A stretch of DNA of 64,000 bases from Diatrype stigma (taxonomy: Eukaryota > Ascomycota > Sordariomycetes > Xylariales > Diatrypaceae), in the NCBI GenBank assembly GCA_022225965.2, contig JAKJXP020000077.1, forward strand, positions 62,001 through 126,000, in the 5' to 3' direction. How positions within the stretch are numbered: the stretch's first letter is position 1; each line of letters starts with the position of its first letter. A model generated the notes under the pieces. The model saw only the letters and a program-made list of their open reading frames with translations. It searched no databases and was not told the DNA's origin. The position numbers were made by a program, and so were the translations under genes. Of this stretch, positions 12,329 through 23,059 are shown one piece after another.

Positions 12329-12914
12329 AGGCTGCGATGTCTATGATGTTCACTACAGATTTGATGTTCCATAAGATAACCTATAGACTATAGACGACAT
12401 GCTCGCGGTTGACGTATATAGAGGAATCGAGTTGATGTATGAAGGAGTGGTTGATTAGTCAAATGCTATGATTAAATGCTAAGTTCGTGGGAATAGAGAG
12501 TGGGTATCGTCATTATTAGCCTCCATGCTTAGGCGTGCAGCCCCAAGCTATGTGCAAGTTCAAAATCACAAGAAAACGCCCAGAGAACCCTGTCGAACCT
12601 CCTAGCCGGAATATACATCCCTCAAAGAGGCACAGGAAAAGGAAGGAAGGAAGGAAAGGTACAGAAAGAAAAGAAAAAAAATCAATACTCCAGAATGCCC
12701 TATTATGAACCGTTGTGCCGTCCTGGGTATTGTGCGAATGTCGAGTAAATGCCGTCCCACCAACTAGGTAGCGAAGAGCCAATTTGGGTATCAGGGGTCG
12801 TCGCTGTTCTTCTCCCGAAACTGTAATATCCGGTAGTTATGCCTCCATACCAAAATGAGCCCCCGAGATAAAATAACACCCTTAGTGCGTATAGTATGCA
12901 TCGACGCGGCAAAG
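12329..12914. other. Convergent 3' spacer DTD / Yippee gene
   Basis: Shared 3' flank of two convergent genes. A purine-rich strip (GGAAGGAAGG) lies near 12640. No gene seen. Confidence 0.55.
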
Positions 12915-13922
12915 CTACTTCGTCGAGCGCTGGTTGACTTTGCGGCGGCGCCGCTTAGCGGCAATCTCAGGATCCCACGTCCCGCTGAAGAGGTCCTCGC
13001 ACTCGTCCTCGTCCTCAGAATCGAAGGCGACAGCTTCTTCTTCTCCCCCTCCCCCGCCCTCCTCCGTCGCGGCCGCTAGCGCCGTGAGCGGGTCCTTCGT
13101 CCGGCGCGCCTCGACCTCCGCCAGTTCGGAGGGGGCGGCGGCGGCGACGTCCTCCCAGCTCCGGTGCGTGGCGCACCGCTGCGTCTCGAGGATGAACTTG
13201 CCGACCTTGTACTTCTGCGACTCCTCCTTGGCGTCGACGTACTTCCAGCCCACCTTGACGTGGCAGATGGCGCAGTGGATGTCGGCGACGACGTGCGACC
13301 CCGTCACCAGGAGCCGGGTCTCCTGCTTGCCGACCTTGATATTGACCAGGTCTCCTTTCGCCCCTCTTTCTCCTCCGCCGGCGCTGCGGGGGCCTTTTTG
13401 CTGGGACGGCGGGTAGGCCGGGGGCGGCGACACGAGGAAGGCCCGCCCGAACTGCCCGGTGAAGCCCTTGCTTACGATCTGCGAGCTGAAGGCGAAGTCG
13501 GTCGCGCACGTCGAGCAGCGGATCGTGTCGGGCTGCGTCTGCGTGAGCTTGGTGGTGATGTCCAGTGGCTCCACCGAGCTCCGTCGGCTGCCATTATCGT
13601 CCGTCGAGGCGGTTGCAGCCCCGGATGAGGAAGAGGGGAACAGTGACGGGGTGGCCGGGCTCTCGACCGGGCTCGACAGTGCCGAGCTGTTTGGGGTGCT
13701 GCTCAGAGACGGGACCGCATCGGCGTGGGGCGTTGGGCTGCTGCCGTAATAATAACCGGCCGTTGTTGTCGTCGTCGTCGAGCTCTGCCGTCGTCGCCTG
13801 CTACGAAACGGTATGGCGAAGGTGGGGAGCAGGTAGATTGGGAATTTCGGCGATGACGTCGCCGGCGCCGGCGCCGTGCTCGCGTTACCGCTGCTGCTGC
13901 TGCTGCCCCGAAGAGAGAACAT
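12915..13922 (-). CDS. Yippee-domain zinc-binding protein
   Basis: Single exon, 335 residues, ATG at 13922. Yippee (YPEL, Mis18-like) domains bind one zinc through two CXXC pairs; the eukaryotic members are linked to cell-cycle and stress functions, and some are cereblon-like. Here the N-terminal 130 residues are Ser/Thr/Pro-rich and probably disordered. The domain begins RCSTCATDFAFSSQIVSKG, giving the first CXXC, and the second is HCAICHVKVGWKYVDA. The tail has YKVGKFILE, the usual end of the fold. The gap between the two CXXC pairs is longer than the canonical 52 because of a Pro/Gly/Lys-rich insertion (around PPSQQKGPRSAGGGERGAKG). An acidic stretch and a basic KRRRRK motif close the protein and could be a nuclear signal. 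The exact cellular role is unknown. Confidence 0.88.
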   Translation of the reverse strand: MFSLRGSSSSSGNASTAPAPATSSPKFPIYLLPTFAIPFRSRRRRQSSTTTTTTAGYYYGSSPTPHADAVPSLSSTPNSSALSSPVESPATPSLFPSSSSGAATASTDDNGSRRSSVEPLDITTKLTQTQPDTIRCSTCATDFAFSSQIVSKGFTGQFGRAFLVSPPPAYPPSQQKGPRSAGGGERGAKGDLVNIKVGKQETRLLVTGSHVVADIHCAICHVKVGWKYVDAKEESQKYKVGKFILETQRCATHRSWEDVAAAAPSELAEVEARRTKDPLTALAAATEEGGGGGEEEAVAFDSEDEDECEDLFSGTWDPEIAAKRRRRKVNQRSTK

Positions 13923-16529
13923 GCTGGTGCAGTGTGCTGCTTATCGATGCTGTAGAACCACCTAGGAAACGTGCTCGAGGCACACGAGTGGATGTAATAT
14001 GTTTATGTTCGTGATACAAGGCGCTCTTTGAAAGCCCCTGGGGTGTCTGAGGCGTCGAACGCGTTCCTACGTGCTGTGTATCTCTGGACAACCGACCCCA
14101 CTACCCAGGTGTACACACATTACAGACAAAACACAGGTACCGGCGTATCAGATAGATGATGTACCATGGATTTATTAGAAAGATCGTCTCAAGACTTGTT
14201 TCACTGCCAACAACTGTTATATTCTTGTGATCGGGTTGTCCGGAACCGGCGGCTACATAAATCGGGGGAAGGGGGGAGGGGAGCTTGGGGAGTCAAGGTT
14301 CGAAGTCTAACTCGACTCATTGGGCATGGATGATCGAGAAAGCTGGTCCCGTGCACATCGCATCATGATGTTATATGGGAAAGTTTAAATGCGCCTTATT
14401 AGCTATTGAAGGTGCCCACACTGCCACACCACCTCTTATTATTAGAGCTTAAAGCTTCAGATATCAGATCCCGGCCTGCCGACCGAAACTCAGACAGAGG
14501 CGAGCCGGGTGACAGACAGGGGGATAGAGGAGGGGTAGGTACCCTGCATCGCTGGCATGTGGAAAGGGTTGGGTTGCAAATGGAGGGGCAGACCATAATG
14601 TATTATACCACAGACAGACGCACAGAGTAGAGTTCAATACGTACACATACCTGTAGGCATACATACCTACCTACTTAATCTATAGTACCCCCTTGGAAGA
14701 AGATCGATCAGCCACCTAGGGGTCTGAGGCTACTGGCGATAATAGCTGCCGTCTGTATCCGTATCTTGAATCCGAAATGACCAAGGTCATATCAACTACT
14801 GTAGAGAGTGCACTCGCACTGCTTCCCAAAGCCTAGTTATCCTGAGGATTTGTCAAGGCAACTCCCCGACCGGCCTGTGAGCAGTCGACACGATGGACAG
14901 TGCGTCCTTGGCGGGCGTAGAAAAATGCACAAGATCGACGTACATTTGGGGACGCCGTGGATTGGCCAATCCGTGCTCCGGGCATGCCGTGTAACGAATA
15001 GCCAGGACAAGTAGGTAACTACCTACCGAACGACACGATTCAAGAGTTCAAGAGGAAGAACGGCATCGGCCGGCCTTTCCGATGTAAACCGAAGGGGTCG
15101 GCTCATGATGTTAGGGACCTCCTCTTATGGAGCAGCCGGGAAGGAACGGGGGTCTGGTGTCTATCCAGCAGCAAGTATCGCCAAACGGTTTACCATGGAA
15201 ACAATGGAAAAAGGCCTAACAAAGTGCCATAGCAATCCACGAGGAAATCGATGAACCAAAGGTTAAGACACTTTGCTACTCCGTGCTTAATGAACGGTGA
15301 GGGTTTGTCTAAAAGGCGGTGTCTCTTGTCTTTCTACATTGCCGAGTCTCCCGTGTCTTAGCTTGTAAGGCTTCTTTGCCTCTCAGACCGTTGAACAAGG
15401 TGCCTTATCCTAAGGAAAGGCTGCATACTGGCTGACTGGGTATACCTGGGTAGTTACCTCCGATGGACTGATGGGTTGAGTTCCTAGCCACCTCGGTATA
15501 TTGCCTGAAATAAGCAAAAGAAGAACGGACAAACACCAGCCATCATTATCACCATTTTGATTATTGTACGATATATTATGTTCAATGCTAGGATATAGCG
15601 CCTTCCGGCTAGGTTAGAGGTAGTCTTATCGCACTTACATACAAGGTTTCGCCTAGACAAAGTACATACATAGACCCGTAGGAAATAGGGGACTGAAGCT
15701 TGCAAGGAACGATTCAAGAATGGAGACTTCGTAGTTACGACTACATAAACAATTACCACGTACGATAGGAAACAGGAGCCAGGTTGGCTTCGTATGAAAT
15801 ATATGAAATATATAAAATGGCATATCAGTATTCATGTAGATAGATATCGTATATTTACTTGCTTCTGCCTATATGAGTCAATCCTGTCATCCTTGACATG
15901 ATCAATAGTTTGCGAAGAAATCTTTATCTTACAACCAACAAAGGCCATCCGAGAAAGGTATCCGACCAGGTGCTTCTATCATTGGCTACCAACCGGTAAG
16001 AGGTTACGCACGTGATAGTGTAGTGGCGCTAAAAGCATGTACTGTCCCATTTAGGGGCGATCTATGGATGTGGTGACTCCACTTCATTGGCGATTTCTAG
16101 AACTAAGGCGAACTAAGGCGAACTAACGCCGATTCCCCATTGAAAATGAATTATTCAGTACCTATTAGTAGGAGGTAACGGTGGCATGCGTGTACTTTGA
16201 ATTATTCCCATTCACCACCTTCTTCGTCAATCCAAATCCAACCTTAACACCAGCCAACACTGCCTATCAGCCTGTCCGTCTCGGTCGCTATTCGACCACA
16301 CACGTCCTAAGTCCCGTCCTAAGTCATCACCACGCATGAGTCAACTCAGAAACAGAAGCAGCAGCTCTTCATCCAATCCAGAAGCATATTGCCAGCGCAC
16401 GCAACAATCAAATTTCGACTCGATATCTTAAAGATCGCATCGCCAATCTTCCGCAATTACCACCACCAACCACCCAATCAACCAACCCGAATCTTACAGA
16501 ATCAGCAACCTGGATCCCATCAGTTAACA
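13923..16529. other. Divergent spacer Yippee gene - antizyme
   Basis: About 2.6 kb with no supported gene. The last 300 bp before the antizyme ATG are C/A/T-rich, G-poor and free of long frames, as expected of a long fungal 5' leader. Short frames elsewhere lack motifs. Confidence 0.55.
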
Positions 16530-17621
16530 ATGGCGCCAATGAAACACAGTAGTAATTCCAGTAATAGTAGTAGTTATGGCGAGGCTGTTTCCCGTCAGGC
16601 CAACGTCCTCGCCAGCTGCTACATCGTCGACCCTTCCGCCTCGCTGAAGGGTCTCCACTACTGCACTACCGGGGCTGCAGGTAAGACTCCTCCCCTATTT
16701 CCTTCAGTTCCCGGCATCTGTGTGTGACTAGAGCACGAACCGCAAGGAGAGAGGAAAGCTGACGTCTCCTCCGAACACAGGGGCCGAGTGGTATTCCTGA
16801 GGTCCCTATCTCAGGTTTACCATCCCCTCCGTCAAGTCCCCCCCTCGCGGCATTCACGTCCAACAACGAGCTGGCTCTGCAACCCAAATCCAGGAACCGC
16901 AGTGGCACCACCAGCTCGTCGATGAGCCGCACTAGCCAAAGTAGCCGCCGAGGGGGGGCAGCACTTCAGATCAGGGAAGAATGTGAGAGGTTCTTCTGCG
17001 AGTCCATGAAAACCGTATTCCAGGGTGAGTGGAATGCGGCGTGTAATGGCTCCGTCCTGACGGGTGTTAACAACGGCGCACTCACACCGCCAGACGATTA
17101 CCCTACGCCGCCGTCTTCAGTGTCATCATCATCATTTTCATCATCAATCTCTTCTCCCAATTACTACTACGACAATATCCGCGCTACTACCGCCCCGGTG
17201 AACGTCGAAGGCTGGATGGAGTTTTGGGACTATGCCGGGCGCACGAGCTTCAGAGCCTTCGTCGCCGACGATGGCAAAGAAAAGTCGCTGTTCGCATTCT
17301 TTGACAGTGGTCTTCTCAACGATAGACGCGATCTCAAGCAAGCGTATGTGACTATTCGCCCCTTGAATTCTGCTCCCTCATTAATGACCTACAATACTAA
17401 CTCTTTCCGATAGACTGATTGCATTGATCGAATTGGCCGAGGGTCCCTTCGAATGCTCGCACGTCGTACTCTGTCTGGATCGTGAAATCCCCGAAGAGGA
17501 CGCTAAAGCATTGATGAAGAACCTTCAATGGGCGGGCTTCGAGCTGACAACACTGGACCACTGGGCAAAAGATGTTGACGTGACCAGCAGAAAATGGTTG
17601 TTCATGGGTATGGAGGTCTAG
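16530..17621 (+). CDS. OAZ1: Ornithine decarboxylase antizyme, needs +1 ribosomal frameshift
   Basis: Exons 16530-16680, 16781-17343 and 17414-17621. The zero frame codes 56 residues ending GAEWYS and stops at TGA 16798-16800. If the ribosome skips T16798, reading goes on at GAG 16799 for 250 more codons, about 306 residues in all. Antizyme binds ornithine decarboxylase, sends it to the proteasome without ubiquitin, and blocks polyamine uptake; high polyamine drives the frameshift. The second frame has the antizyme core: GWMEFWDYAGRTSFRAFV, KEKSLFAFFDSGL, FECSHVVLCLDR and the terminal WLFMGMEV. The shift context TAT TCC TGA keeps the UCC-UGA core known from animals and fission yeast, but is followed by G, not U. 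Ser-rich inserts (residues about 60-160) make it longer than the roughly 230-residue relatives. The in-frame TTG at 16389 is not needed; ATG 16530 has a good AACA context. Confidence 0.93.
16792..16801 (+). promoter_or_regulatory. Programmed +1 frameshift site (UAU UCC UGA G)
   Basis: The zero-frame UGA stop is preceded by UCC, the slippery codon of known antizymes. The following frame is open for 250 codons and in phase with all antizyme motifs. The site lies only 14 nt inside exon 2 (exon starts at 16781), so the shift context is completed close to a splice junction. No pseudoknot could be confirmed by eye. Confidence 0.9.
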
Positions 17622-18293
17622 TCCCAGGGTTTCATTCTTTATGGGTGTCCGTGTTGCATGTCACATGTCATATGTCGCATGCATATAGCATTCACTTATG
17701 ATCCGGGGAGTCCTAGGCTCGCATCGCATCGCTTCACTTCGCATTGTATTGTATTTCTCAAGCTTTCTTCTACTCGTTCAGCTTCAATGCGACCACGAAT
17801 GGAGTCGGGGATATTGCTTTGGAACGTTGTTGCATTGCATTGCATTGAATTTTCTTTCTTTCTTTCTTCTTTTCCTTCCCCAACTTGTTCCTACAAGTCT
17901 GGCGTTGTGTTTACGGTGTCTATAGGTAGTTAGGTCATGACTTCTCAGCGCCTTTAAAAGGGGGCGCAGGACAAAAATGGCAATGATTATGATGATGCAA
18001 ACCGATATCATATTTCTAAACTTTTGGTGCCTGTGATTTCTACATATCTGCTGCCGTCTACAAAAACGCCGTCCTCGAGATTGTCTGATGCTGCCGATTT
18101 AATTGGCGTACATATCTCCATCAACCCGTAGAAGTTGACCAACACCTACCTCCCTATTTAGTTGCCTGCCGACCTATATACATACCGGGATGCATCTACC
18201 TAATATATCCATGGGCCCCTATTATCCTACCTTATATAGATAATCTCCTTCTCTTCGTATTGCATGTACTCTTCCTCCCCCCCCCCCCCCCCG
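17622..18293. other. Convergent 3' spacer antizyme / HIS7
   Basis: 3' flanks of two convergent genes. Contains TTGCATTGCATT-type short repeats near 17825-17850, a CTTT run near 17853-17875, and the poly-C at the HIS7 end. No gene seen. Confidence 0.6.
18277..18292. repeat. Poly-C tract (16 nt) beside the HIS7 stop
   Basis: Sixteen C on the plus strand, read as poly-G in the HIS7 mRNA, starting only two bases after the stop codon. Confidence 0.9.
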
Positions 18294-19976
18294 TCATACA
18301 TCCTCCTCCACGACCCGCACCTCGTGGCCCCTGGCGGCGAGGTACTCCTTGACCTGGCCGACGGTGTACTCGCCGCGGTGGAAGATGCCGGCGCCGAGGG
18401 CGGCGTCGGCGGCGGCGGCGGCGGGCTCCAGCTCGAAGACGTCGGCGAAGTGGGCGGGGCACCCGGCGCCGCTGCTGGCGATGACGGGGATGCGCACGGC
18501 GGCCTTGACCTGCGCGACGAGCTCGAGGTCGAAACCGCCGCCGCGCCCGTCCCGGTCGATGCAGTTGAGCAGCAGCTCGCCCGCGCCCATGGCCTCGACC
18601 GCGCGCGCCAGCTCCACCACGTCCACCGTCGAGTCCTCCGACCCGCCGCGCTTCGTGCACATGAACCAGCAGTGCTGCTCGCCGGCGGGGCCGGCGTGCT
18701 TCGTCCTGATGGTGTGGTGCTTGTGCTCGGTGGTGCCCGTCTCGGCGCCGTCGCTGTCCGGCGACGCCACGTACACGCGCTTGGGGTCCAGGCTGATGAC
18801 CACGGCCTGGCAGCCGTACTTGGCGGAGATCTGCTCGATGGCGGTGCGGCCCGACAGCCGGCGCCCGTTGGCGTAGTACTCGAGCGCGGCGTCGACGGCG
18901 TCGGACCCGATCGACACCTTGTCGGCGCCGGCCTCGAAGTACTTGTCGGCGATGGTGAGGGCCGGCACGACGCTCGACCCGTCCGTGGCCGTCGAGTCCC
19001 GGATCCCGCCGCCGATGGTCAGCGGCACGAAGACGCGCCGCGCCGCGCGCTTGATCATCTCCACCATCGGCTGGTCGCCCAGCGGGTTGACCCGGAACCC
19101 CTTGATATTCAGGAACGTCACCTCGTCCGCCCCCTGCTCGTAGTACCGCTGCGCCAGCTCCACCGGGTCGCCCAGGTTGCGTATGTTGCCGCCGCCGCCA
19201 TCGCCGCTCTCTTCCCGGATGTCGTACCCCTTGCCCTTGGTCACGATCGGCTTGCCCTGCGCCTCGTCGGCCTGCACGTCGAGACACGCGATGATGCGCC
19301 GCGTCAGCCCGCCCGTCGGCGCCCCCGCCCCGCGCGCCGTCTGCCCCAGCGTCTTCTGGCCCTCGCCGCTGAGGAAGGACCGCAGCACCCGCAGGCCCGC
19401 GGCGCCGCTCTTCTCTGGGTGGAACTGGGTCGCCACGACGTTGCCGCGCGCGACGGCGCCCACGAACGTCTCCTCGCCGTAGACGCCGGTGGCGACAGTC
19501 CAGCCCTGGCCCTCCAGCTCGCCGGGGGTGTACGGGTACTTGTACGCGTGGACGTAGTAGTACTTGCTCTCGGGCCGGAGGTCGTAGAAGCTCTTGCTGC
19601 TCGTGTTGGCGCTGTTCCAGCCGATGTGCGGGACGGACTTGCGCGCGTCGTCGAAGCGCTCCAGCTTGCCCGGGATCAGGCCGAAGCCCAGCTGGCTCGG
19701 GTCCTCGGAGGAGCCGGCGAACAACGCCTGCATGCCCACGCAGATGCCCATGAACGGCTTTCCGGCCTCGATGTGCTTCAGCACGGCGGGCATGAACTCC
19801 TCCAGCTTTCCCAGGCAGTGCTTGAAGTGGCCGACGCCGGGCAGGATCAGCTTGTCGGCCTTGGCGATGTCGTCGGGGTTCTTTATCTTCTCAATGCTGT
19901 ACCCGAGCTTCTCTATCGCGTTGACGAGGGACTGCCAGTTGCCGGCGTCATAGTCGAGGAGGTAGACCTTGGACAT
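18294..19976 (-). CDS. HIS7: Imidazole glycerol phosphate synthase, bifunctional HisH-HisF
   Basis: Single exon, 560 residues, ATG at 19976. It turns PRFAR plus glutamine-derived ammonia into imidazole glycerol phosphate and AICAR, the fifth step of histidine synthesis and a link to purine synthesis. The N-terminal glutaminase domain (1 to about 205) has LPGVGHF, GICVGMQ with nucleophile Cys79, and HPEKSG with His186 and Glu188 of the triad. The C-terminal (beta/alpha)8 cyclase starts at RRIIACLDVQ (Asp233) and has GGGIRD, IGSDAVDAA and LLNCIDRDG, the second catalytic Asp, then SSGAG. Length and fusion order match other fungal HIS7 proteins. It diverges from the TFIIIC gene across 728 bp that contain a TGACTCA site about 180 bp upstream of this ATG, in line with general amino-acid control. 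Confidence 0.98.
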   Translation of the reverse strand: MSKVYLLDYDAGNWQSLVNAIEKLGYSIEKIKNPDDIAKADKLILPGVGHFKHCLGKLEEFMPAVLKHIEAGKPFMGICVGMQALFAGSSEDPSQLGFGLIPGKLERFDDARKSVPHIGWNSANTSSKSFYDLRPESKYYYVHAYKYPYTPGELEGQGWTVATGVYGEETFVGAVARGNVVATQFHPEKSGAAGLRVLRSFLSGEGQKTLGQTARGAGAPTGGLTRRIIACLDVQADEAQGKPIVTKGKGYDIREESGDGGGGNIRNLGDPVELAQRYYEQGADEVTFLNIKGFRVNPLGDQPMVEMIKRAARRVFVPLTIGGGIRDSTATDGSSVVPALTIADKYFEAGADKVSIGSDAVDAALEYYANGRRLSGRTAIEQISAKYGCQAVVISLDPKRVYVASPDSDGAETGTTEHKHHTIRTKHAGPAGEQHCWFMCTKRGGSEDSTVDVVELARAVEAMGAGELLLNCIDRDGRGGGFDLELVAQVKAAVRIPVIASSGAGCPAHFADVFELEPAAAAADAALGAGIFHRGEYTVGQVKEYLAARGHEVRVVEEDV

Positions 19977-20704
19977 GGTGGGCTATATACGTCACACGGC
20001 TGTGACGGACGGTACTCTGCTTTCCAGAATCCTGAGATGGGGATAGGGGGGTTGTCTTGAGCTGAGTATATGGTGAACAGGATCAATACCATTTATAGGG
20101 GTAGTATTGAGTAGATTGACTTATAAAAAATATAAAAATTCCGAGATCGCTGGTGACTCAGTCGTAGTCGATGTATCCCAGACTCAGACTACCAGGTACC
20201 TAAGGTATGTAGGTATGTATGTAGGTATGTACACTTACCTATATGATTAGATAGAGGGGCATTGCCAATTTTCAGCGCAATGGAGGGGCAATTATCGTCA
20301 GTCGAACCCCTCCACACGCTAAATCAACTGACTAGTCTTACCGTTAGGTAACCCTCAGGGCATTTTGCCTCTCTAGACCGCTCCGATGCATGGCCGAATA
20401 CAGCAAGCACCTGGACTTTAGGTGACCCTTGACTTTAAGCTTCGTAGCTTCCGACTCATCAATAAACTACGGGACCTAAACTACGTACTTACTCCATCAC
20501 TACATTGTACCTAGGTAGACTATAGAAGAGCTGTACAATACTAAATACAATACACAGCATATCTCCGTTTTCAATTTGGACTTATCGTTTCTAGTCTGTG
20601 CCTTTTCCCTTCCTCTTCCCGCCTGTTCTCATATGAGGTTGCTGCTTGCTCAATGAAACAATTCGACCCCTTCGATCCTATCGTATCGGTTTTCCATCAT
20701 CCCA
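19977..20704. other. Bidirectional promoter HIS7 / TFIIIC subunit gene
   Basis: Divergent spacer. It holds an A/T-rich TATAAAAAA-like strip near 20120-20140, a TGACTCA site, and TAGGTATGTAGGTATGT repeats around 20200-20230. The last 120 bp before 20705 are pyrimidine-rich, as is common upstream of fungal start codons. Confidence 0.6.
20154..20160. promoter_or_regulatory. Gcn4/CPC1-type site TGACTCA
   Basis: Perfect TGACTCA, 178-184 bp upstream of the HIS7 ATG. Gcn4 of yeast and CPC1/CpcA of filamentous fungi bind this heptamer in promoters of amino-acid genes. The function here is inferred from sequence and position. Confidence 0.75.
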
Positions 20705-22022
20705 ATGGCTAGTACAATGGCTAGTGCACAGATAGGCGAGGAAGTCGCTGCTCAACGAGCCCGAGCCCGCCTAACTCCTGAAGACGAATCTGAATGGGAG
20801 TATGAATACTCCACTACAGAGACCGAGGTACTTATCCTCTCTGCATACATAATACGCCACCGACCCAGGAAGGCAATTCTCGGTCTTCCAAGCAACTAAC
20901 CAAGCTATCTAGACATTCTATGTAACTCTGGATCTGTCCACAGCTGATTTCACAGCTCCTCATAAAAATGTCATCAGCAATACCCGGACGGACTACCATG
21001 GTAAACCTCTGACTGAAGCTGAGCGGGTGCGCCATAAATATTATGACAATGGTGCCACCGGTGGCGGTGCTGATGAGGAAGACGAGGATGAGCAAAGAAC
21101 CCGGCAGCTGAATTCGCAGCTGAATTCGTCACGGCAAGCAAGAGAGAGTCCAGACCAGGACAGAGCGGAAGCCGATGACGGCGAGTCTTTCGAGAAGGTT
21201 CAAATCATGGAGCTTCACTCGCCCAATCCCGTCATATCATACAAAGGGCGGGTCTACCAAGGCCAATGGTCTCAAAACGTTGGCACTGAGCTGCTCATGA
21301 CCCGTCACGATGATAATGACCCTTTGCCTGCCGTTCGCAGCCTGGATGACGGCGTCGATCTGCTTGCCGCCAGTTGCGCGCGTATTACCGTTACGCAGAA
21401 GGAACTCGAGCGCAAGGACCCCGAGAGCACTCAGGGGCACGACAAGCTTACCGCAGAAGAGCGTGAAGTTCTGACAAAGATGATCCCCAAGCCGGAAACC
21501 AAGCCGTCCATTGCCCGGACCAACCAGGCCAACTTCCTGGCGAGGCTGATCGCGCTCAAGAAGCGCAAGGGCGAGAAGGACGAGGTCCCAGTGCTCGTAA
21601 ACGGCCATGTCAGAGATCTCTGGGTGAAGGGGTCTCATCGAGGCAGGGGACGCGGTGGTCGTCCCAAAGGTAGTGGGAGGAGGAGGAGAGGGATAGATGC
21701 TTTCCAGCAAGAGGGGGCTCCACATCACCGTTCGGCACCAGCGAGCATTGCTGAGTCGTCGAATTCCCTCCCAACTCCCAGACGTTGGGACGATCTCGGC
21801 AACGCCAACGTTGGCACACATGACGGGGGTGGCGGTGGTAGCAGTTCGGCCGAAGAAAACGCCATGGAAGTGGATGAGGGCTCGAATGAGTCAGGATTTT
21901 CAGACGACGAAGGGTCTATGGGGGAAGAGAACGGCCAAGAAGATGAAGATGGAAGCGGATCCGACGGGCAGTCAGATGATGAAGATAGCGACGGCGATGA
22001 GATGGACGTCGACGAAAGCTGA
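20705..22022 (+). CDS. TFIIIC triple-barrel subunit (Sfc7 / GTF3C6 type)
   Basis: Two exons, 20705-20827 and 20913-22022, giving 410 residues. The TFIIIC triple-barrel domain pairs with the tau95-type subunit in the tauA half of TFIIIC, the factor that recognises the internal promoters of tRNA genes. Evidence is SEWEYEYSTTETE joined across the intron to TFYVTLDLSTADF, the conserved opening of the domain. The core continues with MELHSPNPVISYKGRVYQGQW and GTELLM at about residues 140-175. There is no N-terminal phosphatase domain as in yeast Tfc7, so it is like the fission yeast and human forms. The C-terminal half is disordered: a Gly/Arg RGRGRGGRPKGSGRRRRG strip, then a long Asp/Glu/Ser tail. 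A second in-frame ATG lies four codons downstream. Confidence 0.85.
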
Positions 22023-23059
22023 TTTCTTGCTTCGTCATCCAAGTCTTTTATGACCAACTACTTCCCCACCCATCATGATGCATATTGCAGCTGCTGTAGC
22101 TGATTGAAAATCTTCGAGGAGCAACTAGCGGTCTACCAACATGATTGAGGTCAACCAAGGGCCTCAACCCTGTTACAAATACCCTAGCGGAATACGTGTA
22201 GCCCATGGGAGGTCTATGTATCCTGATTAATGTGGCAGTGTTGCCAGAATATGTCTTATATAATTCAGAGCTCGTATGGAGAATATCGTAGGTTTAGACA
22301 GACATTACATGCCCTTGATTTATTTTTACAGCTTGAACTCTGCAGTAGTAAATCACTTCATGTTCGTCATTCTCACATTGATATACCTATATGATTCGAT
22401 AAAATATCAAGCAGAAGATCGACCCATGGCTGATGGAGCCGAGTGCGCGCGTCATACGCGGAATGAACGGACTTGTGCCGAATATTCCTTCGGAATTCGG
22501 ACAAAGCTACTATGGCGAGTATATATTTCGATATTATATGGCGTCACTGTTATGAACAAGATGTATCCCATACAGTATTCCTTACAGGGCTGATTACCGT
22601 GGGGAGCCCCTTACACCCGCGAGGTTTGCAGTTTAGCTTTGTCCGGATTCTGAAGGCTTTTACGCTATATAAGTATGCATACAGGTCCTTCGGAACCTCG
22701 TTGCACATGAGCTTGCAGTAGGATGTGTTGGCCGTGTCCGCACTCGTAGCTGTGCCGCAACTCGCAGCTTTAGTGGTGATCCGTCGGCTGCATTCTCACG
22801 TACGTATTGGCTGACGACTTCCTTTCGAGGAGAAACTAGTATCATTGCATGATACTAAGCTTCTCCGTCCCTTGTAGTCGATCCATCCTATTACATATAA
22901 AAAGGGGGATGTCATACTATAGTAGGCCCCTAAGCGTTCCTTGTAGAGGGTTTACCTAAGTAAAAAGTAGCTTATAAGTAGCAAATCACGCGGTAGCTGA
23001 ACTTCAACCACATAAAGTCTCTCACCATATCTCTTTTACCTAGCTAACACATACCCATC
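22023..23059. other. Spacer TFIIIC gene - SDR
   Basis: About 1 kb, both flanking genes on the plus strand. Only short, motif-free frames. The SDR promoter with a TATA box lies at its right end. Confidence 0.55.
22896..22903 (+). promoter_or_regulatory. TATA box of the SDR gene
   Basis: TATAAAAA followed by a G run, 157 bp upstream of the ATG at 23060 on the coding strand. Position and sequence suit a fungal TATA element. Confidence 0.55.

Noticed and set aside
14299..14315. GGTTCGAAGTC, resembling the B box of a tRNA gene
   Set aside because: No A box at the right distance and no matching acceptor stem could be found; the flank is G-rich and does not fold as a cloverleaf by eye.
18264..20060. 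598-codon frame on the plus strand
   Set aside because: Shadow of HIS7 on the other strand; composition is Val/Ala/Arg/Gly-rich without motifs, while the minus-strand frame has full catalytic motifs.
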